A stretch of 64,000 bases of DNA from Candidatus Woesearchaeota archaeon (GTDB lineage: Archaea; Nanobdellota; Nanobdellia; Woesearchaeales; SM23-78): positions 7,428 to 71,427 of the forward strand of contig JAHWIP010000003.1 in NCBI GenBank assembly GCA_019322375.1, given 5' to 3'. Below the pieces are notes generated by a model, which was given only the letters and a program-made list of their open reading frames with translations, searched no databases and had not been told where the DNA came from. Every line of letters begins with the position of its first letter. Position 1 is the stretch's first letter. Of this stretch, positions 15,990-25,241 are shown piece by piece. Both the position numbers and the translations under genes were made by a program.

Positions 15990-16169
15990 TCATTCCTTTA
16001 TTTTCTCTATAATGAGAACTTTTTTTACTTTTGCCCCATAAAATAAGAAAAGTGTTTCAACATCGGGAATGATTGAAATAACTTCTCCTTTCAGATTATT
16101 AAGGAAATCCTCAAGCGAATCAGGTTCTTTAGCTAAGTTAATATTTAATTTGTGTACTTTATATTTCAT
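15990..16169 (-). CDS. Small hypothetical protein, 59 residues
   Basis: MKYKVHKLNINLAKEPDSLE to VLIIEKIKE. It reads as alternating strand and helix with no motif recognised. A strong GGAGGTAG ribosome-binding site lies about 8 nt upstream on the minus strand. Just upstream an overlapping 19-codon frame (start near 16216, MIKITWQKEKNWEVDLDEI) may be a leader peptide or the remains of a first gene. The segment is bounded by a 14-bp direct repeat. It could be a small toxin or antitoxin, but nothing proves it. Confidence 0.5.
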   Translation of the reverse strand: MKYKVHKLNINLAKEPDSLEDFLNNLKGEVISIIPDVETLFLFYGAKVKKVLIIEKIKE

Positions 16170-16216
16170 CTAAATCTACCTCCCAATTTTTTTCCTTCTG
16201 CCAGGTAATTTTTATC

Positions 16217-16230
16217 ATGAGCCGACCGGG
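16217..16230. repeat. 14-bp direct repeat, copy 2
   Basis: ATGAGCCGACCGGG, lying immediately after the stop codon of the RecB-like nuclease gene (minus strand). See copy 1 at 15962-15975. Confidence 0.5.
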
Positions 16231-16232
16231 CT

Positions 16233-16874
16233 TCACCTCAGCCTCATCTGCCTTAGCTTCAAATACTTCTTATCTGGTCTGAAGGCATAGGCTGTATGCT
16301 CATCAAAGTATCCACACATTATCCTGTTTAAGGGTATGCCTGTTCTTCTGCTCAGCATCAGGGCATAGAAAAAGACCTGTGTAGAAGCATATTTTTCCTG
16401 CTCTGCTCTTGGCTTGTAATCCCAGACCCATACTTTGTCATTATCAATTCTTAGAACATCTATGTGTCCTGATAAAGGCTCTTTGCTCTGAAATAATTCC
16501 TCATGCTTCCTGCCCAGCTCATATGCTTTAAGCCAGATAGGAACCTCAACTCCTACAGTAGAGTTATCATAGCTTAGCATGAACACCTGAACATTGCTGT
16601 GGGCATTTGTGTATTTATTCCAGTCAAGCCCTTCTCTTGCCAGCATTGATACTTCGTGGTTGTCTATCTGCCTGGGCCTTATTCCTATATCAAACCTTAG
16701 CCTGCTTCCCCTGGGTCCTGCTAGAAAAGGCTCTTGAGGGCAGTTTTCAAAAACCCTGTTAAGGTAGGTGTGCAGAGGAGAGAGACCATTATCTCTGAGC
16801 AAGCCCAGCTTTGCCCTGTGCAGCCTGTAGTGATAATACCATCCATGGTCTAGAGAAACGTGTTGCAGCATCAT
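16233..16874 (-). CDS. PD-(D/E)XK nuclease, RecB/Cas4-like
   Basis: 213 residues. The C-terminal half has the RecB-type nuclease signature: SGHIDVL (metal-binding Asp), VWVWDYKP (D-x-K) and STQVFFYALMLSRRTG (QxxxYA helix). The N-terminal half, with HVSLDHGWYYHYR, may contribute the first active-site histidine. No cysteine cluster for an iron-sulfur centre is seen, unlike Cas4. There is no CRISPR array or cas gene in the window, so a repair role is more likely. Confidence 0.72.
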   Translation of the reverse strand: MMLQHVSLDHGWYYHYRLHRAKLGLLRDNGLSPLHTYLNRVFENCPQEPFLAGPRGSRLRFDIGIRPRQIDNHEVSMLAREGLDWNKYTNAHSNVQVFMLSYDNSTVGVEVPIWLKAYELGRKHEELFQSKEPLSGHIDVLRIDNDKVWVWDYKPRAEQEKYASTQVFFYALMLSRRTGIPLNRIMCGYFDEHTAYAFRPDKKYLKLRQMRLR

Positions 16875-16918
16875 GATATATATGAAATTAATTAAAATAA
16901 AAATTTTTTGAAAAGAAT

Positions 16919-17128
16919 TTATCTTTTCTTCTTTCTAAGCATCCTCTCAATCTTGAGCTCTTCTGCTTCTATCTTTTTTTCCTCAGCAGCAATCTTCAAC
17001 ACAATCCTTTCAAGATTAAGGTCAATTTTGGCAATCCTTCTCTCCATTAAAACCAGAATCCTGAGGCTGTACACAATTGCTGCCAGTGTGCCAATAATGA
17101 TTGCAAGTATCACAGTGTCCATTCCCAT
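16919..17128 (-). CDS. Small membrane protein with coiled-coil tail
   Basis: 69 residues: one membrane helix (about 5-28), then a charged coiled coil (LMERRIAKIDLNLERIVLKI ... EELKIERMLRKKKR). A GGTGGAGGT ribosome-binding site precedes the ATG. Function not recognised; it could act as a membrane-tethering peptide. Confidence 0.6.
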   Translation of the reverse strand: MGMDTVILAIIIGTLAAIVYSLRILVLMERRIAKIDLNLERIVLKIAAEEKKIEAEELKIERMLRKKKR

Positions 17129-17292
17129 TTTAAAATACCTCCACCTCTTTTTTATTAAATGTCTCTTGTTTTAACTTATCTTACGAGGTTTAAATATTTT
17201 TTCTTTTTTTGGCGTTACGTCCAGATGAATATCAAAACCTTTATATATTCCTGCCTCTTTATCTTCTTCATAAATGATTAAAGGTGGTATGA

Positions 17293-17559
17293 ATGCTTAA
17301 GATGAAAAGAATATCTGAAACCTTTGAAATGAGAGTTTTTACTGATACTGGTGATTATTTTGGTGATGTGGAAGAAGCTATTCTGACTCAGAACAAGGTG
17401 TTTGGCTGGAGAGTGAGAGCTACCAAGAACAGTTTCTTGAACAAAGTCCTGGGTAGTGCCAAAGGCGTTATTGTGCCTCACCAGCTGGTAAAAAGCATTG
17501 GCGACATAATGATTATTAACAAGTCAGCAGTGCCAAGCTATGGGCCAGAGGAAGAATAA
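17293..17559 (+). CDS. PRC-barrel domain protein
   Basis: Up to 88 residues; MKRISETFEMRV three codons in (about 17302) may be the true start. A single small beta-barrel of the PRC type is suggested: MRVFTDTGDYFGDVEEAIL, then VIVPHQLVKSIGDIMIIN. In archaea, stand-alone PRC-barrel proteins have been tied to cell division and RNA metabolism (family knowledge). AAGGTGG ribosome-binding site just upstream and a TTTATATA promoter near 17239-17246. Confidence 0.72.
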   Translation: MLKMKRISETFEMRVFTDTGDYFGDVEEAILTQNKVFGWRVRATKNSFLNKVLGSAKGVIVPHQLVKSIGDIMIINKSAVPSYGPEEE

Positions 17560-17591
17560 ATTTTTTATTTATCTTATTTCTCTTGTTTTTT

Positions 17592-18752
17592 TTAAATTAT
17601 GTGCTCTATTTCATGCACCTGCATTAGCTTGCTCTTAGTATAATTCTTTTCCAGTGCTTTCATCCTTTCGTATAGTGTTGTTAAGCAGATAAATTTCTGG
17701 TCTTCTTCTTTTTTCAAATGGTACTGCGGGGTGAATGGAAACTCTTCTAGAACTCTGAGATTGTTTTCAAGCCCATAGTAAAAAATAACCAGCTCTCCAA
17801 TATTCCCTTCTAATGATGTCCATTTTTTTAAAGAAAATTCTAAGGTTGGCTTATAATCTTCAAGAAGCCGGATATAATTCTCTGGCCTGGCAATAACAGG
17901 CAGTTCTGTGCTTCCTTTTGGTTTTTGTTTCTGTGGAATTTTAAACAAGCGGTGGATTGTTTTTCCAGCCTGTCTTCTTGACTGGGGAATGCTTATTACT
18001 CTGTAAAGCAGTTTTGAGAATTGTTCCCAGTATAATTGTTTTTCTTTTGGCATTTTTTTCTTTGTTATGCCTGTTCTTTTGGCCATCTCTTTTTTTACAG
18101 GCTCTATTGTTTCCTCTGTTACTTCATCATAAAATCGGCTTGCTAGGTACCATAATTTTGCGCTTCCAGGTTTTTCTATATCAAAATCTTTTGCTATGTT
18201 TGCAGGTATAACCAGTTCTTCAAGTTTCATTTCTTTCATTTCTTTTGGAGAAATAATTTTTTCTATTTCATTTGTCACTCTTAGATCTGTTGCATTTGAA
18301 ACATATCCCAGCATATTGGTCATTAGGCATTTCCATTCAAGAAAAGGCGCTTTTTCTAATGTTTTTTTGCCTCTTCTTGTAACTTCTATTTCATAGGTTC
18401 TCATGACGTTCATTTCAACTCCTTGCTTCCAAAGGTCGGTCATGTGTTTTACAAATATGGACATTTCATCAAATACATCCTGATATTTTGGGTTTATTAC
18501 CTGCACATCTGTTACTAATCCAAAACTGATTCCATCCAGGCTAAAGTCTTTTGGTCTTATTGGTGATTCTTTTGGAAGGTGTTTATCATCATACCCTGTT
18601 TTTGCTTTTAGCTGTGCTGTGCCTAAATCTATTATTCCTTCTTTTATATCAGAAAGAACATCTCTGTCTGCCCTTACCCTTTCTTTGGTTGCTTTTTCCC
18701 CCATTTCCTCATAAGCTTGGGGTTTTACCAGAATTGCATGTTCTAAATTCAT
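17592..18752 (-). CDS. Hypothetical soluble protein, 386 residues
   Basis: Soluble, basic and charged, with no membrane segment or catalytic motif I recognise. It has a lysine-rich middle (AKRTGITKKKMPKEKQLYWEQF) and a C-terminal region with YYGLENNLRVLEEFPFTPQY. GAGGTAG precedes the ATG. A GGTTAG-GT-CTAACC palindrome lies upstream in the shared region with the TrmB-family regulator gene. Function unknown. Confidence 0.65.
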   Translation of the reverse strand: MNLEHAILVKPQAYEEMGEKATKERVRADRDVLSDIKEGIIDLGTAQLKAKTGYDDKHLPKESPIRPKDFSLDGISFGLVTDVQVINPKYQDVFDEMSIFVKHMTDLWKQGVEMNVMRTYEIEVTRRGKKTLEKAPFLEWKCLMTNMLGYVSNATDLRVTNEIEKIISPKEMKEMKLEELVIPANIAKDFDIEKPGSAKLWYLASRFYDEVTEETIEPVKKEMAKRTGITKKKMPKEKQLYWEQFSKLLYRVISIPQSRRQAGKTIHRLFKIPQKQKPKGSTELPVIARPENYIRLLEDYKPTLEFSLKKWTSLEGNIGELVIFYYGLENNLRVLEEFPFTPQYHLKKEEDQKFICLTTLYERMKALEKNYTKSKLMQVHEIEHII

Positions 18753-18770
18753 TTTAACTACCTCTTCTTT

Positions 18771-18784
18771 GGTTAGGTCTAACC
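18771..18784. promoter_or_regulatory. Candidate operator palindrome
   Basis: GGTTAG-GT-CTAACC, a perfect 6-bp inverted repeat 19 bp upstream of the 17592-18752 start and about 150 bp before the divergent TrmB-family gene. It could be an operator for that regulator; only symmetry and position support it. Confidence 0.35.
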
Positions 18785-18933
18785 TTTTATCATATCCTCC
18801 TAATCATTTCTCAAAGTCTTTTAGGTAATACTGTAATTTTTATTAAACTATCTAATCTATTTAAATTTTTGAGGTGATAAACTTCACCACACTATTCAAA
18901 AGCTTTTTAAACCAAGTCCTCTTTCTGAGCAGT

Positions 18934-19653
18934 ATGAACCAGCACTTCCTGGAACAAGCAGGATTAACATCAACAGAAGCAAAAATATACCTGTGCCTGC
19001 TGGAAAAAGGCTCAATAAGAGCAGGAGAGATATCAACACACACAGGCATACACAGGAGAAGCGTGTATGACTCTGTTGAACGCCTGATACAAAAAGGCCT
19101 GGCATCGTATATAAAAACTAACAACAGAAGGTATTACAAGGCAGCTGACCCTGAGAAGCTGCTGGAACTGCTCAAAGAAAAACAAGACAACATAAAGCAG
19201 ATAATGCCAGAGCTAGAACTCCTGAGAAAATATTCAGAAGAAAAAAAAGAAACTGTTTTTTTCAGGGGCAAACAAGCCATAAAAACAGTTTTTGACGACC
19301 AGATAAAAGCAGGCAAGGAAATACTGGTGTTTGGAGACGCAGTTAATGTAAACGAGATAATAAAATACTATTTCCTGCACTTTGACAAGCAAAGAATAGA
19401 CAAGAAGATAAGAGTAAAAATGCTTTTTGATGAGAGCGCAAGAAAAGAAAAATACCTGAAAAAAATCCCCTTGGCAGAGATAAGATTCATAAAAAAAGGA
19501 AGCAAAGCATCCACATCAACAAACATATACGGCGATAAAGTGTCCATAATCATGTGGGAAAAGAATCCCAAAGCTATATTAATAAAAGAAGCCTCCCTGG
19601 CCCAGAGCTTTAAAAGCTATTTTGAATTCATGTGGGGGTTTGCAAGGAAATGA
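18934..19653 (+). CDS. TrmB-family transcriptional regulator
   Basis: 239 residues from ATG 18934, where CTTTTTAAAC sits about 27 nt upstream (leaderless promoter). N-terminal winged helix: LTSTEAKIYLCLLEKGSIRA, then EISTHTGIHRRSVYDSVERL and a wing GLASYIKTNNRRYYKA. A short coiled coil follows, then a C-terminal TrmB-like sensor domain (TVFFRGKQAIKTVFDDQI). TrmB regulators sense sugars and control sugar genes (family knowledge). Its stop overlaps the start of the next gene (ATGA), so it probably controls the downstream glycosyltransferase operon. Confidence 0.82.
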   Translation: MNQHFLEQAGLTSTEAKIYLCLLEKGSIRAGEISTHTGIHRRSVYDSVERLIQKGLASYIKTNNRRYYKAADPEKLLELLKEKQDNIKQIMPELELLRKYSEEKKETVFFRGKQAIKTVFDDQIKAGKEILVFGDAVNVNEIIKYYFLHFDKQRIDKKIRVKMLFDESARKEKYLKKIPLAEIRFIKKGSKASTSTNIYGDKVSIIMWEKNPKAILIKEASLAQSFKSYFEFMWGFARK

Positions 19654-21152
19654 AAAAACCCAAAAACGGAAAAAAGAAATTTTCAAGAGAATACTTCTTT
19701 GTAATCCTGCTCTTCCTGATAATCCTGGGTGCAAGGCTCTTTATTACTTTAAATGAGCCAGGCTTTGAATATGATGCTTATGATGCTCTTAGGCAGGCAG
19801 AGCATATAAAACAAACAGGGCTTCCATTATTCCAGGACTCTCTTAGTTACTCTGGCAGAATCCTGGTCTTTCCTCCGTTTTTCTATTACTTGCTGGCTGG
19901 TTTTAGCTTTATCCTTCCTTTGACCCTTGTTGCCAAGCTAATACCCAGCATTGCATTCTCTGCTTTGGTCATAGTGATATATCTCATAGCAAAGCATATT
20001 ACCAAGAACAGAACAGCTGCTTTTATTGCAGCATTGTTTTCAGGCTTTGTGCCTGTACTGTACACCACTCTTAACCAGGTGTCTGTTTATTCATTAAGCC
20101 TTTTGCTCATCTTTCTTCTTAGCTATGCATTTCTACGCATAGAGGAAAAAGGCTTTGTAATTCTGAGCATAGTTTTAACAGCAGTACTATTACTAACCCA
20201 CACCTCTATTTTTGTTCTGCTCATAAGCTTTCTGGTATATTTCCTTATCTTAAGGCTTGAAAAGCAAAAACTTAGCATAAAAGAAGTTGAGACAACCCTG
20301 TTCCTGTTTTTTCTAGCCCTTTGGTTAAATATTTTATTATATAAAAAAGCCTTTTTTTTACATGGGATAAGCTTTATACGGCAGAACATTCCTGCGCCCT
20401 TGTTATCTGCTTATTTTATGGATATAAGCTTTTTAGGGGTGATATATGCTGTTGGACTAATCCCTCTTCTGCTTGGAGTGTATGCTGTTTATCATGTTCT
20501 CTTTAAAACCAGGAGCAGAGCAGCAACCCTGTTCATCAGTTTTGCTCTTGTCTCTTTCATTATGCTCTGGCTTAAACTAATACCTTTTAGAGCAGGCTTA
20601 TTGTTCCTAAGCCTAAACCTCATAATCCTTTCTGCTTATTCAATAAAGATAATTCTGGTCAGCATAAGCAAAACAAGAATGCCCCGCTTGTCAATAATAG
20701 CAATAACCTTTATTATAATCCTTTTTGTGCTAACAACTGCAACTCCTTTTGTTTCCACCCTGACCATCCACAGACCCCCTGCCGAGGATATTAAGGCTTT
20801 GGAATGGATTAAGGAGAACACACATGAAGATGATATTGTTCTTGGCAGAGTTGAAGAAGGCTTTTTAATTAATTATATAGCAGAAAGAAAGAATGTTGCT
20901 GATTCCAACTTCTTATTTATCAAGAATATTAATCAAAGATACGAGGATGTTAATCATTTGTTTACTCTGAGACTAAAATCAGAAGCTGTCAGGCTTATTA
21001 ACAAGTATGACATTGATTACATCTTTTTATCAACTCGGAGCATGGATGAATACAGCATGGCTGAGCTCTTTTATGCAGAGGAGGACTGCCTTGAACTGGT
21101 TTATGACAAGGATGCCCTTATATACGAGTTCCTGAGGTGCAATATAGAATGA
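19650..21152 (+). CDS. GT-C-fold membrane protein, STT3/PMT-like
   Basis: 500 residues from ATG 19650, overlapping the regulator stop as ATGA. About ten membrane helices and a C-terminal soluble domain (about 395-500). The first exoplasmic loop has FEYDAYDALRQAEHIKQTG and LVFPPFFYY, resembling the acidic metal-binding motif of oligosaccharyltransferase STT3/AglB and PMT enzymes; the C-terminal domain begins DIKALEWIKENTHEDDIVLG. The WWDYG-type signature is absent, so it may be a dedicated GT-C transferase rather than AglB. Paralogue of the next gene. Confidence 0.65.
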   Translation: MKKPKNGKKKFSREYFFVILLFLIILGARLFITLNEPGFEYDAYDALRQAEHIKQTGLPLFQDSLSYSGRILVFPPFFYYLLAGFSFILPLTLVAKLIPSIAFSALVIVIYLIAKHITKNRTAAFIAALFSGFVPVLYTTLNQVSVYSLSLLLIFLLSYAFLRIEEKGFVILSIVLTAVLLLTHTSIFVLLISFLVYFLILRLEKQKLSIKEVETTLFLFFLALWLNILLYKKAFFLHGISFIRQNIPAPLLSAYFMDISFLGVIYAVGLIPLLLGVYAVYHVLFKTRSRAATLFISFALVSFIMLWLKLIPFRAGLLFLSLNLIILSAYSIKIILVSISKTRMPRLSIIAITFIIILFVLTTATPFVSTLTIHRPPAEDIKALEWIKENTHEDDIVLGRVEEGFLINYIAERKNVADSNFLFIKNINQRYEDVNHLFTLRLKSEAVRLINKYDIDYIFLSTRSMDEYSMAELFYAEEDCLELVYDKDALIYEFLRCNIE

Positions 21153-22618
21153 AAAAATCAGCTGATAATAAAACCATTCAGACTGAAAGAACAATAAAGA
21201 ACAAGCACAGGATATTAATCTTTGCATTAGTATTGCTGGTCATTGTATTGTCACTGGTAATCATTATACGTCTTAAACAGCACCAGCCAATTTTCCCGGC
21301 AGGCGAGTCTTATTATAATCTTAGGATGGCGCAAGCCTTGAAATCTGATTTCTTGTTAACCAAGGACCCTGTCCAGGGAACCCTTTATGAACCCAACCCT
21401 TACCACTACTTGCTGGCCCTGCTGTTATTTTTATTCCCTGTTGAAATAGTATCCTTGTTCCTCCCATTAATCCTAGGAGTGGTTTGCGCAGCCCTTTTCT
21501 ATAAATTACTCTTATTAATCAGGGTTAAGCAGAAGATGGCAGCTTTTTCCCTTATAATATTGTCAGTTACTCCTGCTTTTATCAGTTTGTTCACCGGGGT
21601 ATACATGCCTGGCTTTGTAATCTTTGTGAGCCTGCTCATTCTTGTGCTTTCTCTTAATAAGAGGCATGCTTATCAGGCTCTGTGTGTTTTGTTATTCATA
21701 CTCCTGGCTTTAACCAGCCTGACAGGTTTTGTTATAACCTTGCTAATACTATTATTTCTTTGCCTGGTTCTTAAGAGGAAAGTCAAAGTCTTTTATGTTC
21801 CTTTAATAATTTCAGGCCTGCTGATTGCTCTCTTAACCATTTTCTCAAATCATACTAATTATACTCCCAGGATGCTTGGGTTTCATGGGTTTGCTTTTAA
21901 GAGCATATTATCGGTTCTGCAGGCAACTCTTGGGTTTGACTTGTTTCTTATTCTTTTGTTCTGCTCTGGCTTTGTCATTGTATGGATTAAGGCAAAGGAA
22001 AAAAAACTGTTTCACCTGCCAGTCCTGCTTTTTGTAATTCTCTCTTTTTTTAACATCATTGCAAGGGCTTATGCTAGTGTTATAATAACTGTTTACTGTG
22101 TTAGTGCAATAACTTATTTTTATAACAGGAAATGGGACTTAAAGGTTATCAGAACAGGCACTTTGCTCTTGGTATTCTGCAGCCTGGTATTCTCAGTTCT
22201 GAACCAGGTCAACATACTCTCAGCTGCTCAGCCAGATATAGAAATGGAAAAGGCTCTTTTATTTCTCAGAGATTTGGATGAGGGCAGGGTTTTAACTGTT
22301 GAAGAAAACGGCTTTTTAGTTGAGTTTTACTCTGGGAAAAAAGTACTGCTTGACTCAAATTCATTCATGTATTCAGATTATCCTGTGTTAAAAAAAGATT
22401 CAGATGATTTATTCAGTGCTACAAGGCTTAAGGAAGCAGAGCCTTTGCTTGAAAAGCATGATTTGCATTATATATTGATAACCCCTGCTATGAAGGAAGA
22501 GTTATGGGAGGGCCGTGAGCAGGAACTCTGGTTCCTGGTCATGCACAGCGAGAGCTTTACCAAGAAGTATGATAAGCAGGATGTGGAGATATGGGAATAC
22601 ACATCAACACCTGTTTAG
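21149..22618 (+). CDS. GT-C-fold membrane protein, paralogue of upstream gene
   Basis: 489 residues from ATG 21149, again coupled by an ATGA overlap. Same layout: one helix, an exoplasmic loop with ESYYNLRMAQALKSDFLLTK and EPNPYHYLLALL, about nine more helices, and a C-terminal domain (EKALLFLRDLDEGRVLTVEENGF). The acidic motif is weaker than in the paralogue (E replaces D), so substrate or activity may differ. Part of a regulator-GT-C-GT-C-GT2 operon likely making or transferring surface glycans. Confidence 0.62.
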   Translation: MKKSADNKTIQTERTIKNKHRILIFALVLLVIVLSLVIIIRLKQHQPIFPAGESYYNLRMAQALKSDFLLTKDPVQGTLYEPNPYHYLLALLLFLFPVEIVSLFLPLILGVVCAALFYKLLLLIRVKQKMAAFSLIILSVTPAFISLFTGVYMPGFVIFVSLLILVLSLNKRHAYQALCVLLFILLALTSLTGFVITLLILLFLCLVLKRKVKVFYVPLIISGLLIALLTIFSNHTNYTPRMLGFHGFAFKSILSVLQATLGFDLFLILLFCSGFVIVWIKAKEKKLFHLPVLLFVILSFFNIIARAYASVIITVYCVSAITYFYNRKWDLKVIRTGTLLLVFCSLVFSVLNQVNILSAAQPDIEMEKALLFLRDLDEGRVLTVEENGFLVEFYSGKKVLLDSNSFMYSDYPVLKKDSDDLFSATRLKEAEPLLEKHDLHYILITPAMKEELWEGREQELWFLVMHSESFTKKYDKQDVEIWEYTSTPV

Positions 22619-22631
22619 AGGAGGATTGTTA

Positions 22632-23894
22632 ATGCTGGAATTCGGAGAGGTCCTGATATCTGTAATTGCTTTTGTTAGTTTGTACACTGCTATTTTCTTT
22701 ATAATTACTCTTCTTGAGCATAAAAACAACATCACCAGGCCAGAGCATCGCTTAAAAAATCCTTTTGTGTGCATAATTGTTCCTTGCTATAATGAAGAAG
22801 CAACTCTTGCAAAAACTCTTGACTCGCTTTTAAAACTTGATTATCCAAGAAATAAATTGGATATACTTGTTGTTGATGACGGCTCAACAGATAATACTTA
22901 CAAAGTTGCAAAGAAGTATGTTTCAAAAGGCATAAGAGTATTTAGAAAAAAAAATGAAGGAAAATACACTGCTCTTAACCTTGGGCTTTCAAAAACCAAA
23001 GCAGAGTTTGTAGGGGCGCTTGATGCTGATTCATTTGTCCATCCCAAAGCGCTTAAAAGAATAATTGCTTATTTTGATAATCCAAAAGTAATGGCAGTAA
23101 CCCCGTCTTTAAGAGTTTACAAGCCCAAAAAATTAATTCAAAAAATCCAGATGATTGAATATGCTTTTGGCATCTTTTTTAGAAAGATGTATTCGTTAAT
23201 CGGGAGTGTGCATGTAACTCCAGGTCCTCTTTCAATTTACAGGAAAAGCTTTTTTGACAAGCACGGCATTTACAAAAAAGCTCACTTAACAGAAGATATT
23301 GAAATGGCTCTTAGAATTCAGTCTCATAATTACCTTATTGAGAATGCAGTCAATGCATATGTTTTTACTGTCAGCCCCCAGAACTTCAGGGACCTTTATA
23401 ACCAGCGAAAAAGGTGGTACAATGGTTTTTTAAAAAACATAATAGATTATAAGCACATGATGTTCTCAAAAAGGCATGGCAATCTGGGGATGTACACCCT
23501 TCCTCTTGCATTTATCTCGATAGGGCTTCTAATAGTTACCTTAAGTTATGTGGTTTACAAATTTGTAAAAGGAACATGGGATAATTATCTGTATGCAAGA
23601 GCAGTTGACTTTGACATTTTCAGATTTAATTTTGACTTTGACCTGTTCTTGGTAAACGTGAACACAGCCATTATACTGGGATTAATAACAATATTAATAG
23701 GAGTGGTGCTCTTTATCCTCTCTGTCAAGTATTCAGAAGAAAAAAAGAAAATAGTTTTTTCATACATAATATACACTCTTACGTATGCCTTTTTTTTTGG
23801 TTTTTGGTGGCTTGCTGTGATTTTTAATAATATAATCGGAAGAAAGGTTGTTTGGAAACCCAAAAAAGCAATTGATAAGAAATCAATTACCTGA
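22632..23894 (+). CDS. Family 2 glycosyltransferase, processive membrane type
   Basis: 420 residues from ATG 22632, preceded by GAGGAGG. One N-terminal helix, a GT-A domain and three C-terminal helices. Motifs: VPCYNEEATL, VVDDGSTDNT, LDADSF (DxD), LTEDIEMALR (TED) and NQRKRWYNGF (QxxRW), the last typical of processive enzymes such as cellulose or hyaluronan synthases and of PgaC-like transferases. It transfers sugar from a nucleotide donor to a growing chain or lipid. Downstream of two GT-C proteins, consistent with glycan assembly. Confidence 0.88.
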   Translation: MLEFGEVLISVIAFVSLYTAIFFIITLLEHKNNITRPEHRLKNPFVCIIVPCYNEEATLAKTLDSLLKLDYPRNKLDILVVDDGSTDNTYKVAKKYVSKGIRVFRKKNEGKYTALNLGLSKTKAEFVGALDADSFVHPKALKRIIAYFDNPKVMAVTPSLRVYKPKKLIQKIQMIEYAFGIFFRKMYSLIGSVHVTPGPLSIYRKSFFDKHGIYKKAHLTEDIEMALRIQSHNYLIENAVNAYVFTVSPQNFRDLYNQRKRWYNGFLKNIIDYKHMMFSKRHGNLGMYTLPLAFISIGLLIVTLSYVVYKFVKGTWDNYLYARAVDFDIFRFNFDFDLFLVNVNTAIILGLITILIGVVLFILSVKYSEEKKKIVFSYIIYTLTYAFFFGFWWLAVIFNNIIGRKVVWKPKKAIDKKSIT

Positions 23895-23972
23895 CCTTAC
23901 CTGATATTGCCTGACAGTTGGTGGCTGTTCAATAGAAAATATTTATAAAAAGAACCGGTTTTGTGTGTTAAG

Positions 23973-24683
23973 ATGGCAAAGAAAAAACATCCCAGAAATA
24001 TTGATTTACAAAAATATGTTCTGGTATTAGCACTTACAATAATTATCTTTGGCTCAGGAGTGGCGCTTGGTAACTGGGTTGCTTCAAAAAAATTCACAAG
24101 CGTGGAAAACCTGGGCCAGGAACTGAGAACAGACATTATTGCCCTTGAGCTCCAGCAGGACCTTATAGAAGCTGACCCTTGCAGGGAAACAGGCCTGGGC
24201 CCTCTTTCACAGCAACTTTACACCCTGGGCACAAGGCTGGATTTTATGGAGAGCCGGCTTGGGACTAATAACGAGGAGGTTATACGCTTAAAACAGTATT
24301 ATTCATTAATTGAGATAAGGCACTGGCTTTTTATGAGAGAGATTAACCAGGGATGCAACCAGAGCAATGTGTTAATACTCTATTTTTATTCCAACCTGAA
24401 CGACTGTTCTAAGTGCGAGGAGCAAGGATATGTTTTGTCTTATCTTCACAAAAAGCATCCTGATGTTATGATTTACTCTTTTGACAAGAACATGAATAAT
24501 CCTGCTCTTGACACTATCAAAGAAGAATTTAATATCCATCAAGCCCCTACTATTGTGATTAACACTGATGCTTATCCTGGCTATCAGAGCAGGAACTTTA
24601 TAGAAAGAATGATAAGCTATTACCAGGGAGAAGAAGAACGAGAAGAAGAAGCTGTTGAACAGCAGGAGCAGCAAGAACAATAG
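23973..24683 (+). CDS. Membrane-anchored thioredoxin-fold protein
   Basis: 236 residues from ATG 23973, TATA (ATTTATAAA) about 30 nt upstream. A membrane helix (about 14-36) precedes a helical region and a C-terminal thioredoxin-like domain: LILYFYSNLNDCSKCEEQGY (CxxC), YSFDKNMNNP, and the cis-proline loop QAPTIVINTD. The tail is glutamine/glutamate-rich. It probably handles disulfides outside the cell, which fits the many cysteine-rich exported proteins encoded here. CSKC differs from the usual CGPC/CPYC. Confidence 0.72.
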   Translation: MAKKKHPRNIDLQKYVLVLALTIIIFGSGVALGNWVASKKFTSVENLGQELRTDIIALELQQDLIEADPCRETGLGPLSQQLYTLGTRLDFMESRLGTNNEEVIRLKQYYSLIEIRHWLFMREINQGCNQSNVLILYFYSNLNDCSKCEEQGYVLSYLHKKHPDVMIYSFDKNMNNPALDTIKEEFNIHQAPTIVINTDAYPGYQSRNFIERMISYYQGEEEREEEAVEQQEQQEQ

Positions 24684-24693
24684 AAACTTTTAT

Positions 24694-25179
24694 TCATTTT
24701 ATGTTTATCAAGTCACCAATGGTTATATCCCCTGACAAACCCTTTTTCTTACTGCTGATTCCTGGATCATCAAGCTCAACTTCTTCTATCACTTTTATTC
24801 TTAAGAATTTCTCAAGCTTTCTGGCTAAAGGAATGCCTGGCTTTATTCTCCCAGACTCAAGCTTGTGAATAACACTCTCTTTTTCAGCAATCTTTTTAGC
24901 AAGCTCTTTTTGCTTTAACCCTAGTTTTTCCCTTTTTTTCTTAATTAATCCTGGGTAAGTAGAAGTGATAATCTGCACTGTTTCAGATTCTTTCTTAGGC
25001 TTGATATCCATGTGCTCAAACATGCCTTGTTTTTTCTTCTTGCTTTTCTTAACAGGCTCTTCCCTCTTAAGCCTGGCAATAATCCTGCCATAAGAAGAAC
25101 ATTTCTCGCAAACATTTAATCTGGAACCTTCTAATTCAATCCTATAAACACTTTCAGGAGAAGAACACATGTCGCACAT
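24694..25179 (-). CDS. MBF1-like multiprotein bridging factor
   Basis: 161 residues. N-terminal zinc ribbon (MCDMC and VCEKC), a basic linker, then a helix-turn-helix (LIKKKREKLGLKQKELAKKI, ESVIHKLESGRIKPGIPLARKLEKFL). Archaeal MBF1 bridges transcription and ribosome-linked functions; the zinc ribbon is the archaeal hallmark. Length is standard. Confidence 0.88.
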   Translation of the reverse strand: MCDMCSSPESVYRIELEGSRLNVCEKCSSYGRIIARLKREEPVKKSKKKKQGMFEHMDIKPKKESETVQIITSTYPGLIKKKREKLGLKQKELAKKIAEKESVIHKLESGRIKPGIPLARKLEKFLRIKVIEEVELDDPGISSKKKGLSGDITIGDLINIK

Positions 25180-25241
25180 GCTATCACCCCACTTACAGGT
25201 ATCATGGCTTGAGCCATATATAAAATTATTGGTAGTTAGTT

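Noticed and set aside
16233..16874. Cas4 of a CRISPR system
   Set aside because: No iron-sulfur cysteines, no other cas genes and no repeat array anywhere in the window.
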